From assembly GCA_963809175.1 (NCBI GenBank), contig CAWEIK010000001.1, positions 1,240,001 to 1,304,000 of the forward strand: a stretch of DNA of 64,000 bases. The letters run 5' to 3'. Of the stretch, positions 9,491 through 18,128 are shown piece after piece (positions within the stretch are counted from its first letter, which is position 1; each line of letters starts with the position of its first letter). The DNA comes from JACCTU01 sp963809175 (GTDB lineage Bacteria > Actinomycetota > Thermoleophilia > Gaiellales > Gaiellaceae). Both the position numbers and the translations under genes were made by a program. The notes under the pieces are model-generated. The model saw nothing but the letters and a program-made list of their open reading frames with translations, was not told where the DNA came from and ran no database searches.

Positions 9491-11167
9491 TTGAGGGGGA
9501 TCAAGCTCCTGAGCATGGCGGGCGCGGTGGTGGCCTGTTTGCTCGTTGCGGGCGCAGCGACGGCGGGGTCGAGATCGGAGGCGTCCCCGAGTGGGGCCGC
9601 TCCGGACACCCTGATCTACGCCGGCGCGGCTGACCCGACGTATCTCGACCCGGCGCTCGTCTCGGACGGCGAGTCGTTCCGGGTCACGAAGCAGATCTTC
9701 GAGAGTCTCGTCGACTTCGCTCCGGGGACGACCCGGCTCATCCCGGGTCTTGCCACGAGCTGGAGCGTCGCCAAGGACGGGCGGACGTACACGTTCAACC
9801 TCCGCGGCAAGGTTCGCTTCCACGACGGCACGGCGTTCAACGCGGCCGCGGTGTGCGCGAACTTCAACCGCTGGTTCAACTTCAGCGGTCCGTTCCAGGA
9901 CGCCTCGGCGACCTACTACTACCAGTCGATCTTCAGCGGTTTCAGGCGCAACGAGAACGCAACGCTCGGCAAGCCTCTGTACCAGAGCTGCCGGGCCGCG
10001 GGTCCGCTGAAGGCGGTTGTGAAGCTGACGCGGAAGAACGGCCCGTTCGTTCCGTCGCTCGTCCTCTCGGCGTTCTCGATGCAGAGCCCGACGGCGATGG
10101 CGCGGTGGGGCGCGAACCAGGGCACGATCCGGAACGGCGTGTTCGCGCCGACTGGGACGTATGCCTTCCAGCATCCGACCGGCACGGGCCCGTACAGGCT
10201 CGAGCGTTGGACGGTCGGTGAGTCGGTGATCCTTCGGAAGAACCCGACGTACTGGAACAAGAAGCAGCCGCGGCTCAACCGGATCATCATCCGGCCGATC
10301 GCGGACAACACGGCGCGCGTGCAGGCGCTCCAGACCGGTGAAGTCTTCGGGATGGACCTGCTCGCTCCGCAGCTCGTCGCCACGGTGCGTGGCAACTCGC
10401 GGCTGAAGGTCCTGAGCCGCCCGGCGTTCAACGTGGCCTACGTGACGATTCAGTCGTCGAAGCCGCCGATGAACGACATCCGGGTCCGGCGTGCCGTCGC
10501 GTACGGACTGAACCGGCAGCTCGTGGTGAACTCGTTCTATGCGGGTCGTGGGCAGGTGGCGCACGCGTTCATGCCGCCGAGCCTTCCCGGTTACGCGAAG
10601 GACGTCGTCAAGTACTCCTTCAACCCGACCCGCGCGAGGCAGCTGCTCCGCGAGGCCGGGTGCGGACCGCCGTGCAAGATCCAGTTCTGGTATCCGACCG
10701 GCGTCTCACGCCCGTACATGCCCGACCCGAAGGCGAACTTCGAGGCGTTCAAGGCGAGCCTCGAGCAGTCCGGCTTCGACGTCGAGACGACGAGCATGCC
10801 GTGGCGGCCCGACTACGTGAAGCACGTGAACGAGGGCACCGCCGGTCACCTCAACCTGATCGGCTGGACGGGCGACTACGCCGATGCGGACAACTTCATC
10901 GGCACGTTCTTCCAGGGCTTCAGCCCGCAGTTCCAGGAACGGAACGCGGCGCTGGACAGTCTCCTCGGCCGGGCTGAGCAGGAAGTGAACCAGGCAAAGC
11001 GGATCGCGTTGTACCGGCAGGCGAACAAGCTGATCATGCAGAACCTGCCTGGCGTTCCGTATGCACACTCGACGCCGGCACTCGGCTTCCAGAGGCGGGT
11101 GCAGGGCTACTACACGAGCCCGATCGGCACCGACCTGTTCAAGACCGTCTTCCTGGGCGGACAGTAG
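9491..11167 (+). CDS. Peptide/oligopeptide ABC transporter substrate-binding protein
   Basis: A 558-residue solute-binding protein of the DppA/OppA class (SBP_bac_5). A Sec signal peptide is present (LLSMAGAVVACLLVAGAATA), without a lipobox cysteine. The family start YLDPALVSDGESFRVTKQIF and the core VRFHDGTAFNAAAV, FQHPTGTGPYRLERW and IRVRRAVAYGLNRQLVV are clear. It presumably captures peptides or similar ligands outside the membrane for the permease pair encoded next. TTG at 9491 is used, with AGAGAGGG about 10 bases upstream. It heads operon 1 (binding protein, two permeases, two ATPases). A long stem-loop separates it from the permease gene. Confidence 0.88.
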   Translation: MRGIKLLSMAGAVVACLLVAGAATAGSRSEASPSGAAPDTLIYAGAADPTYLDPALVSDGESFRVTKQIFESLVDFAPGTTRLIPGLATSWSVAKDGRTYTFNLRGKVRFHDGTAFNAAAVCANFNRWFNFSGPFQDASATYYYQSIFSGFRRNENATLGKPLYQSCRAAGPLKAVVKLTRKNGPFVPSLVLSAFSMQSPTAMARWGANQGTIRNGVFAPTGTYAFQHPTGTGPYRLERWTVGESVILRKNPTYWNKKQPRLNRIIIRPIADNTARVQALQTGEVFGMDLLAPQLVATVRGNSRLKVLSRPAFNVAYVTIQSSKPPMNDIRVRRAVAYGLNRQLVVNSFYAGRGQVAHAFMPPSLPGYAKDVVKYSFNPTRARQLLREAGCGPPCKIQFWYPTGVSRPYMPDPKANFEAFKASLEQSGFDVETTSMPWRPDYVKHVNEGTAGHLNLIGWTGDYADADNFIGTFFQGFSPQFQERNAALDSLLGRAEQEVNQAKRIALYRQANKLIMQNLPGVPYAHSTPALGFQRRVQGYYTSPIGTDLFKTVFLGGQ

Positions 11168-11178
11168 AAACGTGAGCT

Positions 11179-11227
11179 AGCAGCCGCCGGACGCCGACAT
11201 GCTTCGCTTTGTCGTCCGGCGGCTGCT
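11179..11227 (+). promoter_or_regulatory. Intercistronic stem-loop with the permease start codon in its loop
   Basis: AGCAGCCGCCGGACG (11179-11193) pairs perfectly with CGTCCGGCGGCTGCT (11213-11227), a 15-bp stem. The 19-base loop contains the ATG (11199-11201) of the downstream permease gene. It can protect the 3' end of the binding-protein mRNA and limit permease translation, both common ways to make more binding protein than permease. Confidence 0.7.
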
Positions 11228-12206
11228 GCTCCTCATCCCGATCCTGTTCGGGGTGTCCGTGCTGCTCTTCTTCTGGGTGCGCGCACTCCCGGGCAGCCCG
11301 GCCGAGTCGCTGCTCGGCGAGCGGGCGACGCCGGAGCTCGTCGAGGCGTACAAGGAGCGCTACGGGCTGAACGAGCCGGTCTGGCGCCAGTACGTGACGT
11401 ACATGCAGACGACCTTCCAGGACCGCGACCTCGGGATCAGCTCGGCAACCCATCGTGAGGTCACCGACGAGATCCGTCAGCGATTCCCCGCGACGGTGGA
11501 GCTCGCGCTGGCGGCGATGCTGTTCGCAGTCTCGCTCGGCATCCCACTCGGGTTCATCGCAGCGAAGCGGTACGGAGGGCCGCTCGACCACGGCAGCCTG
11601 TTCGTCTCTCTGATCGGAATCTCGGTTCCCATCTTCGTACTCGCGATCCTGCTCAAGTACATCTTCGCGGTCCGCCTTGCCTGGCTCCCGAGCGTTGGGC
11701 GGATCGATCTCCTGATCGAGACCGAGCACCCGACCAACTTCTACTTGCTCGACGCGATCATCGTCCGCGAGTGGGCGACGTTCGTCGACGTGAGCAAGCA
11801 TCTGATCCTGCCGGCGATCGCGCTCGGCTCGATCCCCCTCGCGATCATCTCGCGGGTCACGCGTGCGTCAGTTCTCGACGTCCAGAACGAGGATTACGTC
11901 CGCACCGCGCGCGCGAAAGGGCTGTCGCCGGGAGTCGTCGACCGTCGGCACGTGCTCCGGAACGCGCTGCTGCCCGTGACGACGGTGATCGGACTGCAGA
12001 CGGGATTGCTGCTCTCGGGTGCGATCCTGACCGAGACCGTGTTCGCATTTCCCGGTATGGGCTCCTGGCTACGCGACGCCATCTTCAATCGCGACTACCC
12101 GGTGCTCCAGGGCGGGATCCTCTTCCTCGCGCTGGTCTTCGTGCTGATCAACCTCGCCGTCGACATCGTGTACGCCTTCCTCAATCCGAGAATCAGGTAC
12201 GCCTGA
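11199..12206 (+). CDS. Peptide ABC transporter permease, DppB type
   Basis: A 335-residue inner-membrane permease with the DppB/OppB layout. The first membrane segment (LLLLIPILFGVSVLLFFWV) is followed by a periplasmic stretch with LPGSPAESLLGERATPELVE, then five more membrane segments. The cytoplasmic EAA-like loop that docks the ATPases is in DYVRTARAKGLSPGVVDRRH. The start codon lies inside the loop of the upstream hairpin, and no Shine-Dalgarno is visible, so translation may depend on hairpin opening or coupling. The stop overlaps the next start (TGATG). Confidence 0.9.
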   Translation: MLRFVVRRLLLLIPILFGVSVLLFFWVRALPGSPAESLLGERATPELVEAYKERYGLNEPVWRQYVTYMQTTFQDRDLGISSATHREVTDEIRQRFPATVELALAAMLFAVSLGIPLGFIAAKRYGGPLDHGSLFVSLIGISVPIFVLAILLKYIFAVRLAWLPSVGRIDLLIETEHPTNFYLLDAIIVREWATFVDVSKHLILPAIALGSIPLAIISRVTRASVLDVQNEDYVRTARAKGLSPGVVDRRHVLRNALLPVTTVIGLQTGLLLSGAILTETVFAFPGMGSWLRDAIFNRDYPVLQGGILFLALVFVLINLAVDIVYAFLNPRIRYA

Positions 12207-13117
12207 TGTCAGTCGCCGAACTCGAGATCGCCGAGCTCGAGCTCGACCAGCCGACGGGTGGGCTCTGGAACGAGGCCTGGTACCGCCTGACGCACAACTG
12301 GGGTGCCCTCGTCGGTGCGGTGATCGTCGGCATCTTCGTGATCTGCGCCTTGTTCGCCCCGTGGATCGCGCCGAGCCATCCGTCGAACGACGTCTTTCTC
12401 GTCGACGGGATCCTCCAGCCGCAGCCGCCGAGCCGCGAACATTGGCTCGGCCTCGACCTCCAGGGGCGCGACGTCTTCAGCCGGATCGTCTACGGCGCGC
12501 GCTACTCGCTGCTGATCGGCGTCGTCTCGGTCGGGATCGGGCTCTCGATCGGCACGCTCCTCGGGTCCTTCGCGGGCTACGTCGGACGCTGGCCCGGCTC
12601 GATCGTGATGCGCATGATGGACATCATGCTGGCCATCCCCGGCTTGCTCTTCGCGATCGCGATCGTCGCGATGCTCGGCCCCGGCCTGTGGCAGGTGATG
12701 ATCGCGGTCGGCGTCGTGAACATCCCGATCTTCGCGCGACTGCTGCGCGGCTCGGTGATCGCGCAGAAGGAGAACGAGTACGTGCTCGCTGCGAGAGTCG
12801 TCGGCGTCAAGCGCCGGAGGATTCTCTCCTCGCACATTCTCCCGAACTCGATCTCGCCCATGATCGTCGCCGGCACGCTGGCGATGGCGACCGCCATCAT
12901 CGACGTCGCCGGCCTCGGGTTCCTCGGCCTCGGACCGCAGGATCCGTCGACGCCGGAGTGGGGGACGATGCTGACCGATGCGAACGAGTACCTCGCGTCG
13001 GCCGTCTACCTGGCGATCATCCCGTGCCTGGCGATCGTGATCTCGGTGCTCGGCTTCAACCTGATCGGCGACGGCCTCCGCGAGGCGCTCGACCCAAAGC
13101 TCCGTGGCAGGTCGTAA
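12206..13117 (+). CDS. Peptide ABC transporter permease, DppC type
   Basis: A 303-residue permease. The N-terminal cytoplasmic part leads into a first membrane helix (LVGAVIVGIFVICALFAPWI). A loop with HWLGLDLQGRDVFSRIVYGA, the DppC/OppC signature, and five more helices follow. The ATPase-docking loop is in NEYVLAARVVGVKRRRILSS. ATG 12206 overlaps the preceding stop by one base. Partner of the DppB-type permease, and its end overlaps the first ATPase gene by 14 bases. Confidence 0.9.
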   Translation: MSVAELEIAELELDQPTGGLWNEAWYRLTHNWGALVGAVIVGIFVICALFAPWIAPSHPSNDVFLVDGILQPQPPSREHWLGLDLQGRDVFSRIVYGARYSLLIGVVSVGIGLSIGTLLGSFAGYVGRWPGSIVMRMMDIMLAIPGLLFAIAIVAMLGPGLWQVMIAVGVVNIPIFARLLRGSVIAQKENEYVLAARVVGVKRRRILSSHILPNSISPMIVAGTLAMATAIIDVAGLGFLGLGPQDPSTPEWGTMLTDANEYLASAVYLAIIPCLAIVISVLGFNLIGDGLREALDPKLRGRS

Positions 13118-14117
13118 CGCCCTGCTGTCGGTCCGCGACCTCCGCGTGGAGTTCTGGACGCGGCGCGGGACGATCCACGCGGTCAACGGCATCTCGTTCG
13201 ACATCGCGCCGGGCGAGACGCTCGGCATCGTCGGCGAGTCCGGTTGCGGGAAGAGCGTCACCGCGCTGGCGCTGCTCGGGATCCTGCCTCGCGCCGGACG
13301 TGTTCCGAGCGGCACCGCGCACTTCGAGGGGCGCGACCTGCTCCAGATGAGCGACCGCGAGCTCCGCGGAGTGCGCGGCCGCGAGATCGCGATCATCTTC
13401 CAGGACCCGATGACCTCGCTGAACCCGGTGCTGACGATCGGCAGGCAGATTCGCGAGCCGCTGCAGAAGCACTTCGGGCTCTCGAAACGCGAAGCCGACG
13501 TGCGTGTGCTCGAGTTGCTCGACCGGGTCGGGATCCCGGGCGCAAAGCAGCGGATCAAGGACTATCCCCACCAGTTCTCCGGTGGGATGCGGCAGCGCGC
13601 GATGATCGCGATGGCGCTCGCGTGCAAGCCGAAGCTCATGATCGCCGACGAGCCGACGACGGCCCTCGACGTGACGATCCAAGCGCAGATCCTCGATCTG
13701 CTGCGCGAGCTCGTACGCGAAGAGGGGTCGGCGCTGATCATGATCACGCACGACCTCGGCGTCGTGGCGGGGATGTGCGAGCGCGTCAATGTGATGTACG
13801 CCGGGATGTTCATGGAGACCGGCGGTGCCGACCAGGTGTTCGACGCGCCACGCCATCCGTACACGCTCGGGCTGCTCGAGTCGATCCCTCGGCTCGACGC
13901 GCCGCGCCGCTCGCAGCTGAAGCCGATCGCCGGTGCGCCGCGCGACATGCTCAGCCCGCCGGCCGCGTGCCCGTTTCAGCCGCGCTGCCGTTTCGAGGTC
14001 GAGCTGTCGCGCGAGGCGGTTCCGCCGCTCGCCGAGATCGAACCGGGCCACTTCGTCGCGTGCTTCAATCCCGTGCCGGCCGACGAGTGGGCGCGCGAGC
14101 GCGTGGTCACGGTTTGA
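13104..14117 (+). CDS. Peptide ABC transporter ATPase, DppD type
   Basis: A 337-residue ATPase. Walker A is GESGCGKSVT, the Q-loop is in IIFQDPMTSLNPV, the signature is FSGGMRQRAMIAMAL, Walker B is LMIADEPTTALDVT, and the switch histidine is in MITHDLGVV. The C-terminal oligopeptide/dipeptide extension with a cysteine cluster (CPFQPRCRFE, then HFVACFNP) fits the iron-sulfur-type element common in this subfamily. Start GTG 13104 lies inside the upstream permease end. It pairs with the following ATPase. Confidence 0.92.
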   Translation: MAGRNALLSVRDLRVEFWTRRGTIHAVNGISFDIAPGETLGIVGESGCGKSVTALALLGILPRAGRVPSGTAHFEGRDLLQMSDRELRGVRGREIAIIFQDPMTSLNPVLTIGRQIREPLQKHFGLSKREADVRVLELLDRVGIPGAKQRIKDYPHQFSGGMRQRAMIAMALACKPKLMIADEPTTALDVTIQAQILDLLRELVREEGSALIMITHDLGVVAGMCERVNVMYAGMFMETGGADQVFDAPRHPYTLGLLESIPRLDAPRRSQLKPIAGAPRDMLSPPAACPFQPRCRFEVELSREAVPPLAEIEPGHFVACFNPVPADEWARERVVTV

Positions 14118-15193
14118 ACACGAACGGCGGGCCGCTCGTCGAGCTCGACGAGCTGAAGGTCTACTTCCCGATCAAGAGCGGTCTCTTCCTCGATCGGCAT
14201 ATCGGCGACATCCGCGCGGTCGACGGCGTCTCGCTCGAGATCCGCCGCGGCGAGACGCTGGGGCTGGTCGGCGAGTCCGGCTGCGGCAAGTCCACGATCG
14301 GCCGCGCGATCATGCGGCTGTACGAGCCCGTCGAGGGTCGGATCGTCTTCGACGGCGTGGACGTGACCCACCTGGGCGAAAAGCAACTGCGCCCGCTGCG
14401 CCGCCGGATGCAGATGGTCTTCCAGGACCCGTACGCCTCGCTCAACCCGAGGCACTCGGTCGGCCGGATCGTCGGCGAGCCGATGCTGGTGCACGGCCTT
14501 GCGACCAGGCGCGACATCGGCGGCCGGGTTCGGGAACTGCTCGGCATCGTCGGGTTGCCGGCAGACGCTGCCTCGCGCTACCCGCACGAGTTCTCGGGCG
14601 GCCAGCGGCAGCGGATCGGCGTCGCCCGCGCGCTCGGGCTCAACCCCGACCTCGTCGTCGCGGACGAGCCGGTCTCCGCGCTCGACGTTTCGATCCAGGC
14701 GCAGATCCTCAACCTGCTCGAGTCGCTCCAGGACGAGTTCGACCTCACCTATCTCTTCATCGCGCACGACCTCGCAGTGGTCCGGCACACCTCCGACCGG
14801 ATCGCGGTCATGTACCTCGGCAAGATCGTCGAGGTCTCGCCCGCCGACGAGCTCTACCGGCGGCCGCTGCACCCGTACACGATCGCGCTGCTCTCGGCGG
14901 TCCCGATCCCCGACCCGAAGGTCGAGCGCCGCCGAGAGGCGATCCTGCTCCCGGGCGACCTTCCGTCGCCGGCCAACCCGCCGCCGGGCTGTCGCTTCCA
15001 CACGAGGTGCCCGTTCGTCCAGCCCACACGCTGCCGTGACGAGATCCCGAGCCTCCGAACGTTCGGATCGGGCCACACGGTTGCCTGCCACTGGGTCGAA
15101 CGGATCGAGGCGGGCGAGATCCAGCCGCACGAGCTCGAGCCGGTCTTCCAGCCTCCGCTGCCCGAGCCCGTTCCCGAGCCTCCTCCGACCTAA
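14114..15193 (+). CDS. Peptide ABC transporter ATPase, DppF type
   Basis: A 359-residue ATPase. The N-terminal YFPIKSGLFLDRHIGDIRAV segment is typical of the OppF/DppF half. Walker A is GESGCGKSTIG, the Q-loop is in MVFQDPYASLNPR, the signature is FSGGQRQRIGVARAL, Walker B is LVVADEPVSALDVS, and the H-loop is in FIAHDLAVV. The C-terminus again has a cysteine set (GCRFHTRCPF, TRC, HTVACHW), then an acidic, proline-rich tail. TTG 14114 overlaps the preceding stop (TTGA). Last gene of peptide importer operon 1. Confidence 0.92.
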   Translation: MNTNGGPLVELDELKVYFPIKSGLFLDRHIGDIRAVDGVSLEIRRGETLGLVGESGCGKSTIGRAIMRLYEPVEGRIVFDGVDVTHLGEKQLRPLRRRMQMVFQDPYASLNPRHSVGRIVGEPMLVHGLATRRDIGGRVRELLGIVGLPADAASRYPHEFSGGQRQRIGVARALGLNPDLVVADEPVSALDVSIQAQILNLLESLQDEFDLTYLFIAHDLAVVRHTSDRIAVMYLGKIVEVSPADELYRRPLHPYTIALLSAVPIPDPKVERRREAILLPGDLPSPANPPPGCRFHTRCPFVQPTRCRDEIPSLRTFGSGHTVACHWVERIEAGEIQPHELEPVFQPPLPEPVPEPPPT

Positions 15194-15250
15194 ACCGCTC
15201 GGAGCCTGTTAACCCTGCCGCAACAACCAATGGGCGAGTCTCTCGTCTAT

Positions 15251-15256
15251 TAGGAT
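15251..15256 (+). promoter_or_regulatory. Probable -10 element for peptide importer operon 2
   Basis: TAGGAT lies 9 bases before an ATG (15266) and 52 bases before the preferred start at 15308. No clear -35 is seen. Confidence 0.4.
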
Positions 15257-15307
15257 CGACCCGCCATGCGCCCGCAAGGCGGCGTTAGCGACGAAATGGG
15301 GGTACGA

Positions 15308-16969
15308 ATGACGTTGAGCAAGTGGAGGCGGTTCGCAGGACTCTTCGCCCTGATGGCCGCTCTCACGTTCGCTTTGGCCGCTTGCGGCGGAGGCGACGAC
15401 GAAGGAGCCGGTGCCACGACTGAAGCGGGCGGGGGGACGACTGAGAAGACGTTCCCGGAGCTGAAGATCGCCTTCGACAACGGCATCGACTACCTCGATC
15501 CCGGACTGTCCTACACGGTTCAGGGTTGGTCGATCATGCTTCCGGTGCACCTCGGGCTCGTGACGTACAAGCTCGTGAACGGTGCCGAGGGCGCGACGAT
15601 CATCCCCGGGCTCGCCGAGGATCTGCCCGAGATCTCGGAGGACGGACTGACGTACAAGTTCACCCTCCGCGACATCAACTACTCGAACGGCCAGCCGGTC
15701 AAGGCGTCTGACTTCAAGAACACGATCAAGCGCCTGTACATGATCGACTCGCCGGGCGTCGGCTTCTTCACGGGCATCGTGGGCGCCGACAAGTTCGCCG
15801 AGACGAAGACGGGTGACATCCCGGGCATCGTCGTCGACGACGACGCCAAGACGATCGAGATCACGCTCTCGAAGCCGCAGGGTGATTTCCTCTACATCCT
15901 CGCGACGATGTTCGCATCGGTCGTCCCGAGCGGTACGGCGGCCAAGGATCAGTCCACCGCGACGATCCCGTCGACCGGCCCGTACATGATCGAGACCTAC
16001 ACGCCGAATCGTCTGGTCACGGTCGTTCGTAACCCCGAGTGGCAGGGCATCCCGGACATCGCGGACGGGAACCCCGACAAGATGACCTTCAACGTGATCG
16101 AGGAAGACTCGGCAGCGTTGCAGTCGGTCATCGACGGGACCAACGACTACGACTTCCACCCGATCCCGGTCGACCGGCTGGGTGAGGTGCAGGACCAGTT
16201 CGCGGAACAGCTGAAGCTCTACACGCCCGCGAACACGTACTACTACTTCATGAACACGCGGGTGAAGCCGTTCGACAAGCTCGAGGTGCGGCAGGCCGTG
16301 AACTACGCGGTCGACCGTGACGCGGTCGTCCGCCTGTACGGCGGTCTCGCGACGACGACGGAGAACGTCCTTCCGCCGACGTACCCGCAGTACGAGAAGA
16401 TCTCCATGTACCCCTACGACCTGGAGAAGGCGAAGCAGCTCGTGCAGGACTCCGGGTACGCAGGGATGGAGGTCCAGGTTTGGGGCAACTCGCGTGAGAC
16501 GCTGCAGAAGCCTGCTGCGTATCTCCAGCAAGTCCTGAACCAGATCGGCTTCAAGGCGACGCTGAAGATCATCGATCCGTCGGTGTACTTCACGACGATC
16601 GGGAACCAGCGCACGAAGGCCCAGACGGGCATCGCAAACTGGTTCCAGGACTACCCGCATCCGCTGAACTGGTTCGACGTGCTCCTGAACGGCAATCGCA
16701 TCACCGAGGAGCACAACAACAACTACTCGAACGCCGACGTCGCGGCGATCAACGACAAGATCGACGAGCTCAAGCTCGAGCCGGAGATCAACGACGAGGT
16801 CAACACGCAGTGGGCGGAGGTCGACAAGATGGTGCTGGAGAACGCACTGTGGGCGCCGATCGTCAACCGGCAGTTCACGGACTTCTTCACGCCGGAGATG
16901 GACCTCCAGAACTGCTACGTGAGTCACGTGCTGTACCAGTTCGTCTACGCCTCGTCCTGCAAGAAGTAG
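15308..16969 (+). CDS. Peptide ABC transporter substrate-binding lipoprotein
   Basis: A 553-residue SBP_bac_5 protein with a lipoprotein signal. MTLSKWRRFAGLFALM runs into a hydrophobic stretch ending in the lipobox LAAC, followed by GGGDDEGAG, so it should be anchored outside by a lipid. Family motifs include the DYLDPGLSYT start, INYSNGQPVKASDFKNTIKR and LEVRQAVNYAVDRDAVVRLY. ATG 15308 has a GGGGGT ribosome site at the right distance. In-frame ATGs at 15266 and 15296 are alternatives. It heads importer operon 2, whose proteins are paralogous to operon 1, but this binding protein is a lipoprotein whereas the first is not. Confidence 0.88.
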   Translation: MTLSKWRRFAGLFALMAALTFALAACGGGDDEGAGATTEAGGGTTEKTFPELKIAFDNGIDYLDPGLSYTVQGWSIMLPVHLGLVTYKLVNGAEGATIIPGLAEDLPEISEDGLTYKFTLRDINYSNGQPVKASDFKNTIKRLYMIDSPGVGFFTGIVGADKFAETKTGDIPGIVVDDDAKTIEITLSKPQGDFLYILATMFASVVPSGTAAKDQSTATIPSTGPYMIETYTPNRLVTVVRNPEWQGIPDIADGNPDKMTFNVIEEDSAALQSVIDGTNDYDFHPIPVDRLGEVQDQFAEQLKLYTPANTYYYFMNTRVKPFDKLEVRQAVNYAVDRDAVVRLYGGLATTTENVLPPTYPQYEKISMYPYDLEKAKQLVQDSGYAGMEVQVWGNSRETLQKPAAYLQQVLNQIGFKATLKIIDPSVYFTTIGNQRTKAQTGIANWFQDYPHPLNWFDVLLNGNRITEEHNNNYSNADVAAINDKIDELKLEPEINDEVNTQWAEVDKMVLENALWAPIVNRQFTDFFTPEMDLQNCYVSHVLYQFVYASSCKK

Positions 16970-16996
16970 TTAACGAGGCCGAGTAGGAGGGAATGA

Positions 16997-17029
16997 GGTT
17001 CGAGGGCGCCCCCGAGGCGCCCTCGAACC
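16997..17029 (+). promoter_or_regulatory. Intercistronic stem-loop just before the permease start
   Basis: GGTTCGAGGGCGCC (16997-17010) pairs perfectly with GGCGCCCTCGAACC (17016-17029) around a 5-base loop. The permease ATG is at 17036, six bases after the stem, so the hairpin occupies the place of a ribosome binding site. No U-tract follows, so it is probably an attenuating or mRNA-stabilising element, not a full terminator. Confidence 0.7.
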
Positions 17030-17035
17030 CCGTCA

Positions 17036-18125
17036 ATGACCCAACAGGCCACCGACTTCACCCTCGACACGGCCGCCGAGCTCGCGGAGCGCGAGCACGG
17101 GGTGATCGAGGGCCGGAGCCCGTGGTACCTCGCCTGGCGCCGACTGCGGCGGAACTACGTCGCCCTCGGAGCGCTGTTCGTCTTCTTCCTGATCGTCGCT
17201 GCCTGTGTCGCGGCTCCCTGGTACGCCGAGAACATCGCCAAGACCGGGCCGAACGAGATCCACCTGACCGACACGATCACCGTGAACGGCGAGCAGGTCG
17301 ACGTGATCTCCGCGGGCGGGGCCGTCCAGGACCCCGAAACCGGGCAGCTCGTGATCAAGGCCGTGGACGGTGCTCGGCCCGCAGCTGTGGCACGCGGACG
17401 GCAAGTACGTGCTCGGTGCCGACACGCTCGGTCGCGACGTCGCGGTGCGCGTCCTGTACGGCGGCCGGAACTCGCTCAAGATCGGGATCGCCTCCGCATT
17501 GATCTGCACGTTCCTCGCGACGCTCCTCGCCCTGATCGCCGGCTACTTCGGCGGTCGATCCGACTGGGTGATCACGCGGGCTTTCGACCTCATCGCCGCG
17601 CTGCCGGTGATCTTGCTCGGAATCGCGCTCGGCGCCGCGCTCGCGATCAGCGGGTTCCACCATGGACCGATCAACATCGAGTCCGGGAGTCTCTGGATTC
17701 CGACGCTGATCATCTCCGTGATCCTCGTCGCGTACGTCGGGCGGCCGCTGCGCGGGCAGATTCTCTCGCTGCGCGAGAAGGAGTTCATCGAGGCGTCCAT
17801 CTCGCAGGGATCGGGGCCGTTTCGCGTCATGCTCGGCGAGCTGCTTCCGAACATCGCCTCGACGATCCTCGTCTTCTTCACGCTGATCATCGCGAACAAC
17901 ATCCTCGTCGAGGCCGCACTGTCGTTCCTCGGCGCCGGCGTCCAACCGCCTGAGCCGTCGTGGGGCACGCTGATCTCCGAGGGGCAGGAGCGCATCCGGA
18001 CTGCGCCGTGGCTGACCATCGTTCCCGGCGCGGCGATCGTGATGACGGTCGTTGCGCTCAACATCTTCGGCGACGGTCTGCGCGACGCTCTCGACCCGCG
18101 CGCGAAAGTAAAGATGGAGCACTAA
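17036..18125 (+). CDS. Peptide ABC transporter permease, DppC type (one extra base)
   Basis: One inserted base near 17369 splits the frame; without it the protein is 362 residues. The N-terminal helix is in YVALGALFVFFLIVAACVAA. A periplasmic insert longer than in the operon 1 permease follows (about 60 residues with TDTITVNGEQVDVISAGG). Then come GADTLGRDVAVRVLYGGR, the DppC-type signature, and five helices. The ATPase-docking loop is in KEFIEASISQGSGPFRVM. A strong hairpin directly precedes the start. In this operon the DppC-type gene comes before the DppB-type gene, the reverse of operon 1. Confidence 0.85.
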
Positions 18126-18128
18126 CCC

